The notes under the pieces were generated by a model. That model was not told the DNA's origin, ran no database searches, and saw nothing but the letters and a program-made list of their open reading frames with translations. DNA of 64,000 nucleotides. Source: Eleusine coracana subsp. coracana (Eukaryota > Streptophyta > Magnoliopsida > Poales > Poaceae). Below, piece after piece: positions 1-13,064 of this stretch (position 1 is its first letter; each line of letters starts with the position of its first letter). The translations under genes and the position numbers were made by a program. The stretch spans positions 12,163,501 through 12,227,500 of the forward strand of contig CM064427.1 in the NCBI GenBank assembly GCA_032690845.1, written 5' to 3'.

Positions 1-364
1 CCAGGTGGGGTTGGAAAAGAACGACACACCGACCTGATTCTAGATACACGATCCGAACCCACAGTCTTAGCACCACAACTCCGGCAGCACGACACACCAA
101 TCTGGTTTCAGATACGCACGATCTGACCCCCGCAATCTTAGCATCACAACTCCAGCACACCCACTCAAGAAAAGGCCCAATCGTCCTAAAAGACTAGTCC
201 AATAGTGGAAAGGTGGCTTTCCCTTTTAAGGTGGCTTTCTCCTCCCAAGCTAAGCAAGGTGGGATTATTCAAAGGCTCGCACGGTCGCTGCCCGACTACA
301 ACTAGACCACTTGGCCCCTTTGTTGCGTTTTTGCCACGAGTAGTAGTGGAGGATGTCCTTATCA
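1..364 (-). mobile_element. 3' LTR fragment of an LTR retrotransposon (cut by window edge)
   Basis: The plus strand reaches a CA terminus at 363-364, and a pyrimidine tract follows at once. On the minus strand this reads as a polypurine tract followed by an LTR starting TGATAAGGACATCC. That is the usual 3' end of an LTR retrotransposon transcribed leftward. The LTR runs past the left edge, so its length and target duplication are unknown. I saw no matching 5' LTR to the right, so the element is truncated or rearranged. Confidence 0.5.
23..158. repeat. Two tandem copies of a 68-bp unit inside the LTR
   Basis: The block starting GACACACC at 23 recurs at 91 with scattered substitutions. Both copies end in a similar CACAACTCC motif. 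Tandem units like this are common in LTR U3 regions. Confidence 0.7.
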
Positions 365-379
365 TTCCCTCCCCCTTAA
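365..379 (-). other. Polypurine tract
   Basis: The minus strand reads TTAAGGGGGAGGGAA and directly abuts the LTR start. This is the expected primer for plus-strand DNA synthesis. Confidence 0.5.
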
Positions 380-1444
380 ACAAGGGCCCAGCTTTGATAC
401 TAAATGATAAATACATGACGACGGTGTCTAGAAATATGTCTCAATCTTTCATGGTACTTGATAATTCAGATTAAAAACTGCTCAGGACTTTACTGAATCA
501 ACTTCAACAGTATAGGTTTAAACACAATCCGTAAATAATTGACTTGGAACTATCAACCATCCAGTGACATGGTAACCCAATTTGTATAAGAAAATAGCAC
601 CCATAAGATAGGAATATTACTAGTGCTTAATCAAATGATACAGATGATTAACCTGGCTAGTAATCAAAGTTGCGATCACGCTCCACAAAAGTAATCAGAC
701 AAATAACTTTTATAACTCAGAGAGATTGGCTTATGATGCCTGATCAACAGGACACCAATACGTTGATAAATTAATTCTCCCACCCGTGCTCTTGCAGATC
801 ACGATCAGAACAATGGGGTCCTTGATGAGAATCCAGAACGCACCCAAGCACAGTAGCTTGATTACGATCTCACACTGTCCTTGATTGGATAGATAGATGC
901 GTCACCAGGTAGGGAAGATGGCGGCACTGTTTTTCACTCGAGGAAAACTCAACAGGGAAAAACAGTAATCAAAACCTAATCTCCCATGTAAGGGTGGCTA
1001 CCAGGTTTAAGGCACGCAGGCCACCTCTAGTCTGACTTGACCAACACAAATCGACACAGACTATATTGCACGCAGACAAGTTCGACTCAAACACAAATAT
1101 CACAATCCAATGCAAATTAAATACCCTGGACTTTAATTAACCTGACTGAACCAAACTAGGTGGACGCATAAAAGAAACTATAAAATAAAGCCGCTAGAAT
1201 GCAAACTAGTAAAATAAGCTGGTAATGATGCATCACGGTGTCTTCAATCTGTTAACTACGTCATCTCCACCTGCACGCAGCCAATAATCTAGCTTGTCTT
1301 ATTATGCTCCTCCATGCCATTAGGTAGTGGCTGCAGCCTCACGTGTTGATATATACATAATTGGGACCCATTCATTATCTCCACATGCATGGTGTCAATA
1401 TTAATATATTTATCTATCTTCTCTTGTTTCTCCACCAAATTAAT
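380..1444 (-). other. Non-coding internal region of the left element
   Basis: No reading frame with recognisable pol domains (protease, reverse transcriptase, RNase H, integrase) is present between the gag-like frame and the polypurine tract. This suggests a gag-only non-autonomous element or a deletion derivative. Confidence 0.4.
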
Positions 1445-3191
1445 TCATTTGAAAATCATCTTACATGGCCGAGTAGCAGCTATAGCTACAGCTTCGATTA
1501 TAAAGCCTTGTTCCATGGCATCACATAAATATAAACCAAATTTCATAGGAAATCTTGCTGTTACCTTCAAGCAATTTTTACCATGCTCTTTAGGAATAAC
1601 TTGATGATCCATGGGCTCATCACCCAGGTGTCCTGTAAGTGCTGCAACGGTGGAGGCATGATCTGTCTCTGTAGCTACTGGCTGAGGTGGTGCACCCACA
1701 ATGCCCGACTCAGCAACCATCGTTTCTGGATGAGCCTTCTGCCCTGATTGACTGGCGCTGACTCTTGCTCATTTGTCTGCTGGCTAGAGAAAGACTACGA
1801 TCCTTTGCGCACACGTGGTGCGTAGCTGGTAGTAACCTCAGGGAAGGCCTCATACTTGTCCTCCATCACTAGCCCAAGTCTCCTCAACAGGTAACAGATA
1901 TACAGTGCATAAACTAGGTGACGGCCTCCAATTCTCTTAGATATTACCTCCTCCATCTCAGCTGTCATAAGATCTGCCAGGTCAAAGCTCTGTCTCCAAA
2001 GCATAGCAGCGACTGCCCACTGATGTAGCAAAGTGAACTCGTCCCGGTACCCTGACCTCAGAATGATAGTCGTGGCGACTATCGCTCTAACAACCTTTGC
2101 CTCGTAGTGAGTCTTGTAGGGTGTCTGTCAAACCCTGGGGTGTGTGGTGGCTGAAAGGTAAAAAACACCATGTCATCCGGAGGTAACATCCCTCCCTGTG
2201 GTCTACGGGGTGGAGCCCAGTCTCCGTAGGCACTCCTGTAGAGTCATGTGTCTGAAGCAATCAGTCCGAGTGCAGATATAAGATACTCTCTGCTCAAGTG
2301 CTAGGGCTCTCCTCTGAACATGAACCAGATCTTAAAGTGATCTCTGGCTACCCAAAGTGAGGCATAGAACTCCAACACTATGTCCTTTCTGTACCTGGAG
2401 GGTGTGGTGATCAGCTCAGCTAGTCCAAGCATGTAGTCAAAGTACTGCTGCATATTTGTGCCTGTGGCTCTCCTGAAGGCCTGGTAAGTCACATATTGTT
2501 GTAGCACACACACTCCAGTCCTGCCCTTCTTGGCGAGGTAGCGACGTAGACTCTCCCCAATCCTCCTCTACAAACTCGTCCAATACCTCTCTCCTCCAGC
2601 GGGGTCCCAAGGGACTAGAACCCACTCCTCAAACAAGACAAGGCGAATAGCCTTGATATCCTAGGCTGGAATCTCAAGGGTGTCCCTCTCTCTAGCTGCT
2701 GCTACCAGTCTCTGCGGCCTCCTGGTGCACACTGCTCACGTGCACTACTTTTCTCCTGCCTGGTGAGTTGTCCTCTGCTGGGAAGCTGTCTGCTGCTACG
2801 GCTGCTGTGGCTCCTCCTCCTCTGAGTTCTCTGACTCCTCCTCCTCAGACTTCTTCTCCTGCTGCCTGGAGAAACCTTGGTCTACAACTCTCGATGAACC
2901 TCTCTAGCGAGAGGCCGGAGTACCCTGCACCTAAGCTGGGGCTCGAACACCCGTGTACATCTCCGGGGCAGTAGTACTCCTCCTAGTCCTCCTCCTGAGG
3001 CCCTAACTAACTGTCTCTGTGTGCCTCTCTCTGATCACTACAGACCCTGGCATCATGCGGGACTGCTCCATAGCGTCCAGGTGCTATCCAACCCATCTAG
3101 CACTCTTTGTCTCCTTGTCCTGCCTGGTCATCTTCTTGCCCTTGCTCTGCACTGGCATCTTTCCCTTGCCCTTATCCTGATCACATGCCAT
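1445..3191 (-). pseudogene. Decayed gag-like ORF of a grass LTR retrotransposon
   Basis: Reading leftward, an ATG at 3191 opens a lysine-rich start (MACDQDKGKGKM...), followed by segments in shifting frames. They include an EEWVLVPW block, a block ending in WFMFRGEP (2301-2513) and an alpha-helical block with DLADLMTAEMEEV (1795-2031). This order of a basic N terminus, an FYAS...FRGE segment and a later ADL..AEMEDV-type helix resembles the uncharacterised gag-like 'plant transposon protein' ORFs of grass gypsy-type elements, as I recall them. Several stops and frameshifts separate the pieces, so it is not functional. No pol follows downstream. The family assignment is tentative. Confidence 0.5.
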
Positions 3192-3989
3192 CACTGCTAC
3201 TGACTGAACAACTGTCACTACACGCAGATAGGTAAAGATAGGGTAAGTATAGAACCTAGTATGATCTACAAGCAAAGCACCGCTAGGAAAGAATGCACAG
3301 TAGAAATCCTAGCACTAAATCAAAGACATGATCGCTGGACAAATATGCAAAGTAACTAAAGTGATCATCAACTATATGTGGCTGGTGCGTAACATCTAGT
3401 GTATAGTCAAACAATGGGCAATTAATCTAACTGTAGACTAAATGAGAGACAACCCTAGAATTGTAATTAATATATAATCATGGAATTAACTGCAGACTAG
3501 GTTGAGCCAATTAACCAACTAATGCTATCAAATTATGGAAATCAACCTAATTGCACCAATTAAGAAATTGCTCGCTAATTTAATTTAGGGCATATTCGAT
3601 GAAAAAGGAGGAATGGCTCAATAACCTGGGAGTAGTAATGATGAGTACCGTAGGTAACACCAAGTCGATCACGGGGGAATGTGTTGCGATTACCGAAGAA
3701 CAAGAAAAGGGGGCAACTTTGCCGTAGCAATTGACAAAGGGGCTCGGCTTGTGGAGTGTGCAGTGGCGCGCGAAGGCAAGACAGCGGCAGGGTGTGTGGC
3801 GGCAGCTTGCGGTGAGGTGATGGCTGGGCGGGAGTGCGGGATGAGGTGGAGCCGACATGCACGGGGCGAAAACTCGGCGTCGGGTGCGAACAAGGAAGAA
3901 GCCAGAAGGGCGACTCCGATTTTCACTTAGGTGAAGAGGTTGACGAATGACCAAGATCTAGCAAGGAATGATCAATGGTCTGGATTGAA
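3192..3989. other. Unassigned non-coding stretch
   Basis: It holds an AT-rich part (3200-3600) and a GC-richer part (3680-3930) with only short overlapping frames in several phases. I see no domain, splice pattern or terminal repeat. It is probably the leader of the gag-like element or another LTR fragment. Confidence 0.3.
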
Positions 3990-4762
3990 GAGGCATTATG
4001 CATTTCAACCATAGTGACCTGACAGTACAGTCTCAGGACCGGACAGTCCGATCTGGCCCCAAGTCTACTGGCAACACAGACAGATCGGACAGTACGGTCT
4101 CTAGGACTGCTCTATCCGGTCTCTATGACCAGACTAGCTCAAAACACTATGTAGTTGCCACTAACCAAACTGTACGGTCCCTAGAGCAGACTATACGGTC
4201 AGTACTAAAATTTTTCTGAATCAGGGAATTTCTTCAATTTCCAAGTGCCCTCACTCAACACCTAATTAAACACTACACTTGGAGCATGAAGGGAACTCTC
4301 AATCACTCCTTTTCAAATAGTGGCCCTCCATGGCCTAATAGTTTTCGCAAATGGCAAATAAGATTTGAGCAAACAAAAACCAAGGCAATTAAGAACCAAA
4401 TAAGTATGTATGAGCCTTAGTCCATGAACCGCACGAGTGGGTTTAACCTCGGAGTTCATAAGAGCATGTTCAATGGGCATGAAGCACAGACCTTTCTTTA
4501 GTCACACTTATGGAGATGTATTACCATATAGGTCATGATACACAAATTTTCTCCAAGTGTGACAAGCCTCCTTTGTGTTTCCTATGTGATGCATGCAACA
4601 AGAATTTTACAAATGCACTGGAATTGACATGCCATGTGAATGCAAGCAATATTAAACAAGACACAAAGGAAACCTAACAATGTCAAGTTTGAACCCCTCT
4701 CAAGCTTACTTACTATAAGCCATACCCTTGCCTTGAGAGAAGCCAAACCACCATCTCAAGCA
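3990..4762 (-). mobile_element. LTR-like sequence ending in CA before a polypurine tract
   Basis: 4030-4205 is rich in repeated GGAC(A/C)GTCCGAT-like motifs, the style of motif also seen in the LTR at 17096-18720. The right end is a CA at 4761-4762 followed directly by a pyrimidine tract. On the minus strand that makes a polypurine tract then an LTR starting TGCTTGAGATGG. The left boundary is not defined. Its end does not match the ends of the other copia LTRs here, so it belongs to another family. Confidence 0.45.
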
Positions 4763-4777
4763 CTCCCCCTTGCTTAT
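4763..4777 (-). other. Polypurine tract of the LTR ending at 4762
   Basis: The minus strand reads ATAAGCAAGGGGGAG immediately before the LTR start. The short interval 4778-4930 is leftover internal sequence before the next element begins. Confidence 0.5.
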
Positions 4778-4930
4778 AGCTATCTTGAGTGGGTTAGACA
4801 TTGACTAATTTTTATGTGTTTTTCTTTTAGTTGTTTACACATGCATGGATGCAAAGCATACTAGTTACAAAGGAGTCCAAATTACAATGCAATGCAACAA
4901 AGAAAAGAACACACTACAACTGACAAGAAC

Positions 4931-6681
4931 TGAAGGACTGAGAAAGCGAACAGAGGGGGGTGGTGAATGTGAGCCAATTAAAATTCTCCAAGAGAACTTG
5001 GCCTATGTCCCGATTCCAACCAAACCCAACCCTAAAGCAAGACACCAAGATTACACACACTAACTTGTGATGTGCTAATCTTAGGAATGACTAACACCAG
5101 TGAAAGACTTAGAGAGAAGCTATAGAAAACAGCCAAGACAAAACACTAAGGAAGAGAACACAAAACAGCAGCTCAGACTGACCATCAGCAGTGCCGGTCA
5201 GTAGCATTGGCAGTGCTGATTGGGACCATCGGCAGTGCCAGTCACACCCTTTGGCAGTGCCGATGCGGCACAGAAAAACTCTCTCGAAACAGCAGACAAG
5301 GCAGATCGGCAGTGCCGATCAGCGCAATCGGTAGTGTGATTTTCCCCAAAATGTCTCCAAAACTCAACCAAATGAACTCCAAAATGAGCGATTTTTGGAC
5401 CAGATAATCCTCAACACATCACGACCCTACTCCAATAAGATCCACTCAATTGGCTCAAAGAATCATCATGAATTCTAGATCTTGTGCCAAGAACACCAAA
5501 AAGGGGAAACTTAAGAAAAGTTTCAAATCGAAGATGCTAGAGCAAATGATTCGGTCAAGGACCTATGGGAATTTGTTCCAGCTCATCATAGCACCAAGTT
5601 TCCATGAAATCCGTCCAAAAAATTTACCCAAAAGTGAGATCAAAAATTCCCGAAAATAGCTCCAAAAATAGAGAAAAAGAGAAATTCAGGATTTAGGGAG
5701 GCAGGAAGATCTTGAGCACAAATTTGAGTCTCATATCATTGATTCATCAAGTCAAGATACATGGTTATATGGCTAGGAAGCCGCCCTCTTCCTCCTACTA
5801 TTTGAAAGAGAAAGACATATCTCTCACACACCCTCTCCTCTCCTCTAGAACATCAAGATTTCTCCTAGCACTTTAAATTGAAGACCTAGCGAGGCTAAGG
5901 GAAAGAGAGGCACCTCTTCCGGCAGCCCTACCTCTCCTTATTTAGGCCTAGGGTCTATGACACTTCTACCCTTGACCTATATTACATTGCCACCTACCGC
6001 CAGGGGCAAAATTGTATAATGCTTTTTCCTTCACCCGAGCGCCATCGGGACCTTCACAACTTTGCTTCGCCTCGACGCAAGCTCCGTGTGGTGCCACGTG
6101 CACCTCTAATCGCCACCACCGGATTTGAGGCCCAAACCGGGAAACCGCCTTGGACGCTCTTCAAAGCGCGACTTCTCGATGTCGACGCGTGTCACCTTGT
6201 CCCGCTATCCTGACCACCAGCAAGTCTCTCCTAGTCCCTATCCATCAGGCCCCCTTGTCACTTGCACCGGCATCCCGCTCGCCTTGACTTGGTTAACAGG
6301 CCATCTTCATCACCTCCACGATTTTGAGGCTCAACCACGAAACCATCCGTGCTTCTTGCTTCTCCATGTATACAGTGTGGATGACCCTTGACCTCACCCG
6401 GCATCCCGATCGTCCGACCCCGTCCCCTACTTCTGCCCGATCCTCTCACCGTTGACCGCCAAGTCGGCTCCATTGACCTACACATCATGAGACAAGTAAA
6501 CACATTTCTCAACTCCTGCAACATCACCAATTCCTCCACCAACTCCAGTTAGTCAAAAACATGACATGCACAAACTCATGCAATCCCCAGATTTCCGCAT
6601 TTCAACTCAAACACCGAATCAGCCAAAGTCAATTACTCATCACATATTGCAAACCATGGAACATATCCATATGGTTTCTCA
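4931..6681 (-). repeat. 3' LTR of element 1
   Basis: It begins TGAAGGACTGAG and ends TTTCTCA, giving TG...CA termini. It aligns throughout with 13065-14936 but lacks about 120 bp, mainly from the CGGCAGTGCCG-type repeat zone near 5180-5340. Visible substitutions and small indels between the two LTRs indicate an old insertion. Confidence 0.85.
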
Positions 6682-6692
6682 ATCTCCCCCTT
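6682..6692 (-). other. Polypurine tract of element 1
   Basis: The minus strand reads AAGGGGGAGAT directly before the 3' LTR. It marks the internal boundary of that LTR. Confidence 0.75.
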
Positions 6693-8120
6693 GATGAGTA
6701 CATTGACAACATCGAATGCACAAGATTAGAGATTTAAAATGCGAAGCCAAATAAGCACATCCAAATGGCCAAACCCAAAGAAAAGGTAAGAACAAGCCAT
6801 CTAGCAAAATAGGAATCACAAACCAAGAGTTGACAAAGAAAGCCACTCGAGAGCGCAAAGATTGTGAAAAGCGCATGAAAAACACTCAAGGACATGATAT
6901 GCTCCCCCTCATCTTGTGGTAGGTCTCATGTAATGCAAAATGGATTATTTTAAGTTTCTTAGCATTATTTGTGCATGACCCAATATTTTCTCCCCCTTTG
7001 GCAATGAACTCATCAAAGAAGCACAAAAACAAATCATGCATGAAAATGTGAACCTAAGGAGCTTCAACAATTATGCAAACAAGCATTTAACCTTGCTAGT
7101 CATAAACATAGAGCCATGAAGTGTAGAAGCAATAACTCACAATCATACAGAGATCAAAAATAGATGACAAGGCATAAACACCACGAGCTATACAAGCTAA
7201 GCAAAAAGATTGACTAGCTTAGATAGAATCAAATTTGCTCATCATGAGAAAAGCCGCCACCACATGTGTAAGTACTCCTTTCCAAGGAAAAACAAGCATC
7301 AAGTGAATCAAAAGAAACTAGCCAATCTCAATCTTAACCAAGGCAACAAGCATTCATAGAAAATAAGCTATAAAAACGCTCACATATGCAACAGAGGCTC
7401 ATAAGAAAAGAGAAAAGCATTATTCTTATGTGATCCTCATGTAGCTTTTAATCCGTGCGGAGGGTCGCACGACTAGGTACGGCAAACACCCTGAGGCTTT
7501 GAAGTATAATTTTTGGATTTAGCATTTTTTATGTTACCTCTAATCCATGTGAAGGGTCGCATGACTAGGTACAGCAAACACCCCGAGGCTTCGAAGCACA
7601 ATCAATTTATTTTTCAAATTAAAAGCAAAAATATGAGCATACCTTTGCGACACAAAGGAACAAACATTCTCACAATGGTCCATCATGAGCTAAACATTCG
7701 CAAAGCCACATTTCGCAAACACAAGGTGCCAAAGCCAAGATATCCTCTAAACTAGCTTCAACACAAGTTTGAATAAGGATAAAAGCAATTGTACACATGG
7801 CAAGCAATTTTTAGCAGGATTAGTTCATAAGCTTCACAAAAAGCCAAGTTTACCTTTGAAATTAGCAAGTTGCTTACATGAGTCTATAACAGGCCGTCTA
7901 GAAAATCTAATCATGAGAGATTACTTATCACAACCACACAACCTAGCTCAAGCTCAGTCATAACAATGAAAAAAGCAAGAAAGCATAAGAATCAAAGCTC
8001 ATCTACCAATGCATATATTACATATGAGATGCATTGCAAGAAAGGTAAGATACATATATACAAGTGAACACCAACTCCCCCTCAAATGATGCCATAAGGA
8101 TGGCAACTACCAAGCTCCCC
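6693..8120 (-). other. 3' non-coding internal region of element 1
   Basis: There is no substantial frame between the end of RNase H and the polypurine tract. Two diverged copies of a block of about 55 bp (starting 7451 and 7543, period 92) contain GGGTCGCA(C/T)GACTAGGTAC. Sireviruses often have a long 3' non-coding or env-like region here; no env-like frame is visible. Confidence 0.6.
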
Positions 8121-10985
8121 CTAGAGAAAAGCCAGCCGCGAAGCATCTAGGGGCTTGGTAAGGATATTAACAAGTTGGTTTTTGGTGTTGATGTATTTGA
8201 GCTCAACATCTCCCTTCTCAACATTATCTCTCAGAAATTGGAATCGCACATTAATGTGTTTGACCTTACCATGTTGGATTGGGTTCTTGGCTGAGCATAT
8301 GGCACTAGAGTTATCACACATGAGTGGAACACTCTTAAAGGTTAACCCATAGTCTCTCATGGTAGTCACACAGCAGCTAGCGGCAGCGACATACTCAACC
8401 TCTGTGGTAGATTGGGCTACACTCAACTGCTTACGAGAAGACCAACAAATCAAAGAAGTACCCAAGAAATGGCAAGTACCAGAAGTGCTGTTCATATCAA
8501 TTCTACACCCAACAAAGTCCGCATCCGAATACCTAATGAGATCAAGAGATGAAGATGCAGAGTACCAAAGACTGAACTCAAGGGTGTATTTGAGAAACCT
8601 GAAGATGCGCTTGACAGCCTTACGATGAGTCACTCTTGGGGAAGCTTGAAAGCGAACACAAAGACACACTACAAAGTGTATGTCAGGCCTTGTCGCCATC
8701 AGGTACAAGAGGGAGCCGATCATGCTCCTATACTCCCTTTGGTCCACCGCTTCACAGTCTTCGTCTAGGTCAAGTGTCGTTGTAGTGGACATCGGTGTAG
8801 ACAACGGCTTCACATTGACCATGTCGAACTTCTTCAGGAGATCCTTCGTGTACTTGGCTTGATGTATGAAAGTGCCTTGCTTGCACTGCTTGATTTGAAG
8901 TCCAAGAAAGAAGGTGAGCTCGCCCATCATCGATATATGAAATTCACTTTCCATAGCTTCCTAAAATCTGAACACAAGAGCATGAGAGGAACCACCAAAG
9001 ATGATATCATCCACGTATATCTGGGCCAATAGAAAGTCATTGCCATGCTTTAGAGTGAACAAGTTTTTATAAACACACCCCACGACATAACCATGCTCTA
9101 GCAAGAAGGTCTTAAGCCTAAGCATACCATGTCCTAGGTGCTTGTTTTAGCCCGTACAAAGCCTTCTGAAGCTTGTACACATGGTTTGGGTATTTGTAGT
9201 GCTCAAAGCCAGGTGTTTGTTTCACATAAACCTCTTCCTCTATGAAACCATTTAGGAAAGCACTCTTGATATCCATTTGATAGTGTCTAATGCCCTTAGA
9301 GGCAGCAAATCAAGCAAGAACCTAATGGGTTCTATACGTGCAACAGGAGCAAAGGTTTCCCCATAGTCTTAAGCCCTCCACTTGACTGAAACCCTGGGCA
9401 ACAAGTCTAGCCTTGTTTCTAACAACCTCACCATCTTCCCCATGCTTGTTTTTAAAAACCCACTTGGTTCCTATGACATTGACACCAACAGGAGGCTCTA
9501 CTAGGGTCCACACTTCGTTTCTCTCAAAGTTTTCTAACTCTTCATGCATAGCATTAACCCAATGTTCATCAGATAGTGTGTGTCCAACATCCTAGGGTTC
9601 AAAGGTTGCAACAAAGAGAGAATTGGTAAAGTAGATGAGATATGCAGACCTTGACGTTGTTGTCCTCTCATAGAGATTACCGATCATCTGCTGAGGTGGA
9701 TATTGACGTTGAATATGGTGATGAGCTTCTCTCTCAGAGCGTACCTCCCCCTCAACCATAGCTGGAGCTGGCTCGACAGCTGCTGAGGTCGATGTAGAAG
9801 CTTCTGGACCCTCTGCTGGAGTGGTGGATGCAGCAGGAACAAGCACAGATGAGAGATGAAGTGAATCATCCACATCATCATCGTCAAAGCCCTGAAGGCC
9901 CTCTTCTACAAAGATGCTTTCCTCTATTTCCCTGCTACCTGCAGTCTCAACCACATTGCTTGCACAAGAGTTTGATTCATCAAAGGTTACATCACAGGAC
10001 TCTATGATGGTGTTAGTTTCCAAATTCAAAACTCTGTAGGAATGGCCATGAAGGATGTAGCTAAGAAAGATGCCATCAGAAGATCTCGACTCAAACCTAT
10101 CAAGATTGCCACGCTTAAGAATAAAGCACTTGCAACTAAAGGCATGCAAATGAGAAATAGATGGCTTCCTCCTAAAACGTAGCACATAGGAAATCACATT
10201 ATGAATTGAGCGCAAGAAAATCCGATTGGAAACATAGCAAGCAGTGCTAATGGCCTCAGCCCAGAAACGCCTTGGAGTCCTATGCTCATCGAGCATCATC
10301 CAGGCCATTTCCACCAAGGTTCTGTTCTTTCTTTTGACCACACCATTCTGCTAGGGAATACAAGGTGCTGAAAACTGATGCTCAATACCATGCTCAAGAC
10401 AGAAAGCAACAAAGGAGGAGTTCTTGAACTTGGTGCCATTATCACTATGGATCACTCGTAATGCATAAGGAAGTTCCTTGAACAACCTCAAAGCTAAGCT
10501 CCGAAAGTGATGAAACACTTCATCCTTCCTTTCAAGAAAGTAGACCCGAGAGTAGCGAGAGTAGTCATCAACAATCACAAGAACATACCACTTCCCACCT
10601 ACCGAACGAACCCGAGAAGGACCAACAGTGTCCATGTGAAGCAGCTCTGTAGGACGTTCAGTCATCACCAAATTAATTGGTGGATGAGAAGCGGCAACCA
10701 TTTTCCCCTAACGACAAGAAGCACAAACCAAATCCTTATCAAATTTGAGCTTAGGAAATCCTCGGATCAAACCTAGGCTACTCAAGCGACATAGCAAGTC
10801 AAAGCTCATGTGACCTAGTCTCTTATGCCATTTCCAGAGCTCAGAAGAAGATTGAGCAAACAAACACTTGTGAGAACCAGGAGAAACAACAAAGTCAGTC
10901 TAAAAAACTCTTCCAATGCTAGAAATCTCACAAACCAAAGAACTATTCGAATCAAGAACACAAGAAGCATTTTTCTTAAAGCGCA
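8121..10985 (-). pseudogene. Element 1 pol: integrase, reverse transcriptase, RNase H remnants
   Basis: Reading leftward, an integrase core spans 10701-9592. The catalytic aspartates lie in HMDTVGP and HSDNGTKF and the glutamate region in NGVVKRKNRT, with an in-frame TAG (10351-10353) where copia integrases normally have glutamine. Reverse transcriptase follows: the N-terminal KWVFKNK...RLVAQGFSQ block at 9322-9549 and the active-site YVDD near 9005-9016 lie in different frames. RNase H covers 8954-8121, with SDADFVG, the WSSRKQ...AQSTTEVEY block and a C-terminal ILTKPLD. Several frameshifts and stops show it is dead. Confidence 0.85.
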
Positions 10986-13001
10986 CTTTTAAACCAACAT
11001 CAAGCAACTGAGAAACAGAGAGGAGATTGTACGATGCTCAACCAAACCAACATCCTTGAGAGTGAATTTTTCATTTACCTTTACTGCGCCCCTTGCCTTC
11101 ACTCTTCCTCTCTTGTCAGTGGGTTTGATGGATTGTTCCTCATCCTTGTAGCTAGAGCTACGCACAAACTTACCCACATTTTCACTCTCTTTCTCACATC
11201 TCTCAAATCCCAAACCCAAGTTGTAGATTGACCTACTAGCACTCTCTTTGACTCTTGCCAAGTCACTGTCAATCTTCTCCTCACTCACTAGGGTTCTTTG
11301 GAGACGAAAGATGAGGTAGTCATTTTCTTGGACTAGGTTCTTGTTTTTCTCTATAGTTATTGCAAGCTTATCCATAAGAGAGCCACACACTACACATGGT
11401 GGTGGAAGAACTATCGAGCGAGTCTCATTTAGCAGCTTGGACTCGAGCTGTTTGACTTTGAGGGTTTGAGCTTCCAACTCACTTGTGAGCTTGGGGCACT
11501 TCTGACATGCACCCAAAGGAGTTGATCTAGCCTTGAATTCATCAAGCTCTTTAAGGGCACTCTCAAGCTGACTGGCAACTTGAGCATGCACATTTTCCCT
11601 CTATGCAAGATCATTCATCACAACTTGACAAGACTCACACTCGACAACAATGTCATCTCTAGCAAGCTTAGACCTAAGTGAACTGATCTCACACTCAGCA
11701 CTCTCCAACTTAAAGCTCTCTACTCTCACGAACAGCGCTGCGAAGCTTATCATCTTGCCTGAGCAAAACATCGTGCAAATGATCAAGTTCAGAGGAGAGC
11801 TCATCAAGAGTGGGAGGTACCTCGCTTGTGTCGGAGTCGGAGCCAGAGTCAGTGTCATGATCGTTCTTTTCCATGAAGCAAAGTTCGGTAAAGTCGTCCT
11901 TTCTCTTGACTCGTGGATTCTCAACCTCCTCCTCCGAGCTTGTAAGGACTTCGCTTGATGTGAGGTCGACATCGCTCAAGGTGGCAACACAGGCGTGTGC
12001 GATGGCCTTAGCGAACTTCTTGGAGTTCTTGCCCTTCTTGTATAAGCGGTTCTTCTTCTACTTGAACTCTTTAGTGTTGTTGTCATGGTACCCAGCCTTC
12101 TTCTTCTTCTTGGGACAGTCAGCAATGAAGTGTCCCGGGTCACCACACTCGAAGCAGGTTCTTGAACCACCTCCTCTTCTCTCCTTGCGGTTATTATAGA
12201 ACTTCCTGAACTTCCTTATGAGTAATGACCGCTCCTCATTAGGAATGCACCCCATCTATTCATCGGAGGCTGCAACAAGAGAAGACAAAGCGAACGCCAA
12301 GGAAGACATGTCATGTGAGGGGTTAATTACATAAGAAGCATCACTATGACTACCCTTTTGAGAGCTAGAAAGCAAATCCATGCTAGAAGCAGGATTAACA
12401 TGATTAGGACAAGATTTCCTAAACAGTTCATGAGATTTTAGCTTGCTATACTTAGGGTATTGAAATCAGCAGTTTCCTCTAAAGCAGCAATTTTAACCCC
12501 CCAAACATTTTCGTCAAGTGAATACAGCAGTTGCTTAGCTCTGTCATTATCATTATACACAAGGTTACCACAAGCCCTTAAGTTGCACACAATTACCTCA
12601 AACCTACAAAAAATTTCATCTAATGACTCGCCAGATTTTTGTGCAAAGGTTTGGTACTGTCTATTGTAAGAATCCTTACGCATAGACTTGACTTCATTGG
12701 TATCCTCATGGTACGTGCAAAGCTTATCCCAAATTGCATGAGCAGTGTCAAGATATGCCACATGATCATGTTCATTCCTACCAAGAGCAGAGAGCAGAAT
12801 ATTGATAGCTTTAGAGTTGTTTTCATACTTGTTCAACACATCTACTAGCGCGGTGTTGAGGTCGTCCAGTATGGTGTAGTCCTGCTCAAGAATCTCTCAA
12901 ATGGCACATCCTTGACTCAGGAGAAAAGCCTTTGTCCGTGACTTTCAGTAGAGAAAGTCTTCTCCATCGAACATCCAAAGCTTGGTCGCACACTTCTCCA
13001 T
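10986..13001 (-). pseudogene. Element 1 gag with zinc knuckle and coiled-coil spacer
   Basis: A start at 13001 (MEKCATKLWMFDGEDF) opens a gag of the UBN2 type, broken by in-frame TGA codons early on. The core at 12839-12438 contains the IWDKL...YHEDTNEVK block. A CCHC zinc knuckle (CFECGDPGHFIADC) lies at about 12156-12113, followed by a lysine run. Residues encoded by 11979-10989 are acidic and heptad-like (leucine, glutamate and lysine rich) and probably form a coiled coil between the knuckle and integrase. Frame changes occur near 12060 and 11700. Confidence 0.8.
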
Positions 13002-13050
13002 GTCGTCTTTGGATCACAAATATGGTGAAGGTCAACTAGTGATCAAACCA

Positions 13051-13062
13051 GCTCTGATACCA
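13051..13062 (-). other. Primer binding site of element 1 (initiator Met tRNA)
   Basis: The minus strand reads TGGTATCAGAGC, complementary to the 3' end of plant initiator methionine tRNA. It lies two bases inside the 5' LTR. Confidence 0.9.
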
Positions 13063-13064
13063 AT

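Noticed and set aside
11650..12199. Plus-strand frames of about 100 codons opposite the copia gag
   Set aside because: They are the complement of the serine/glutamate-rich gag region and have no independent support.
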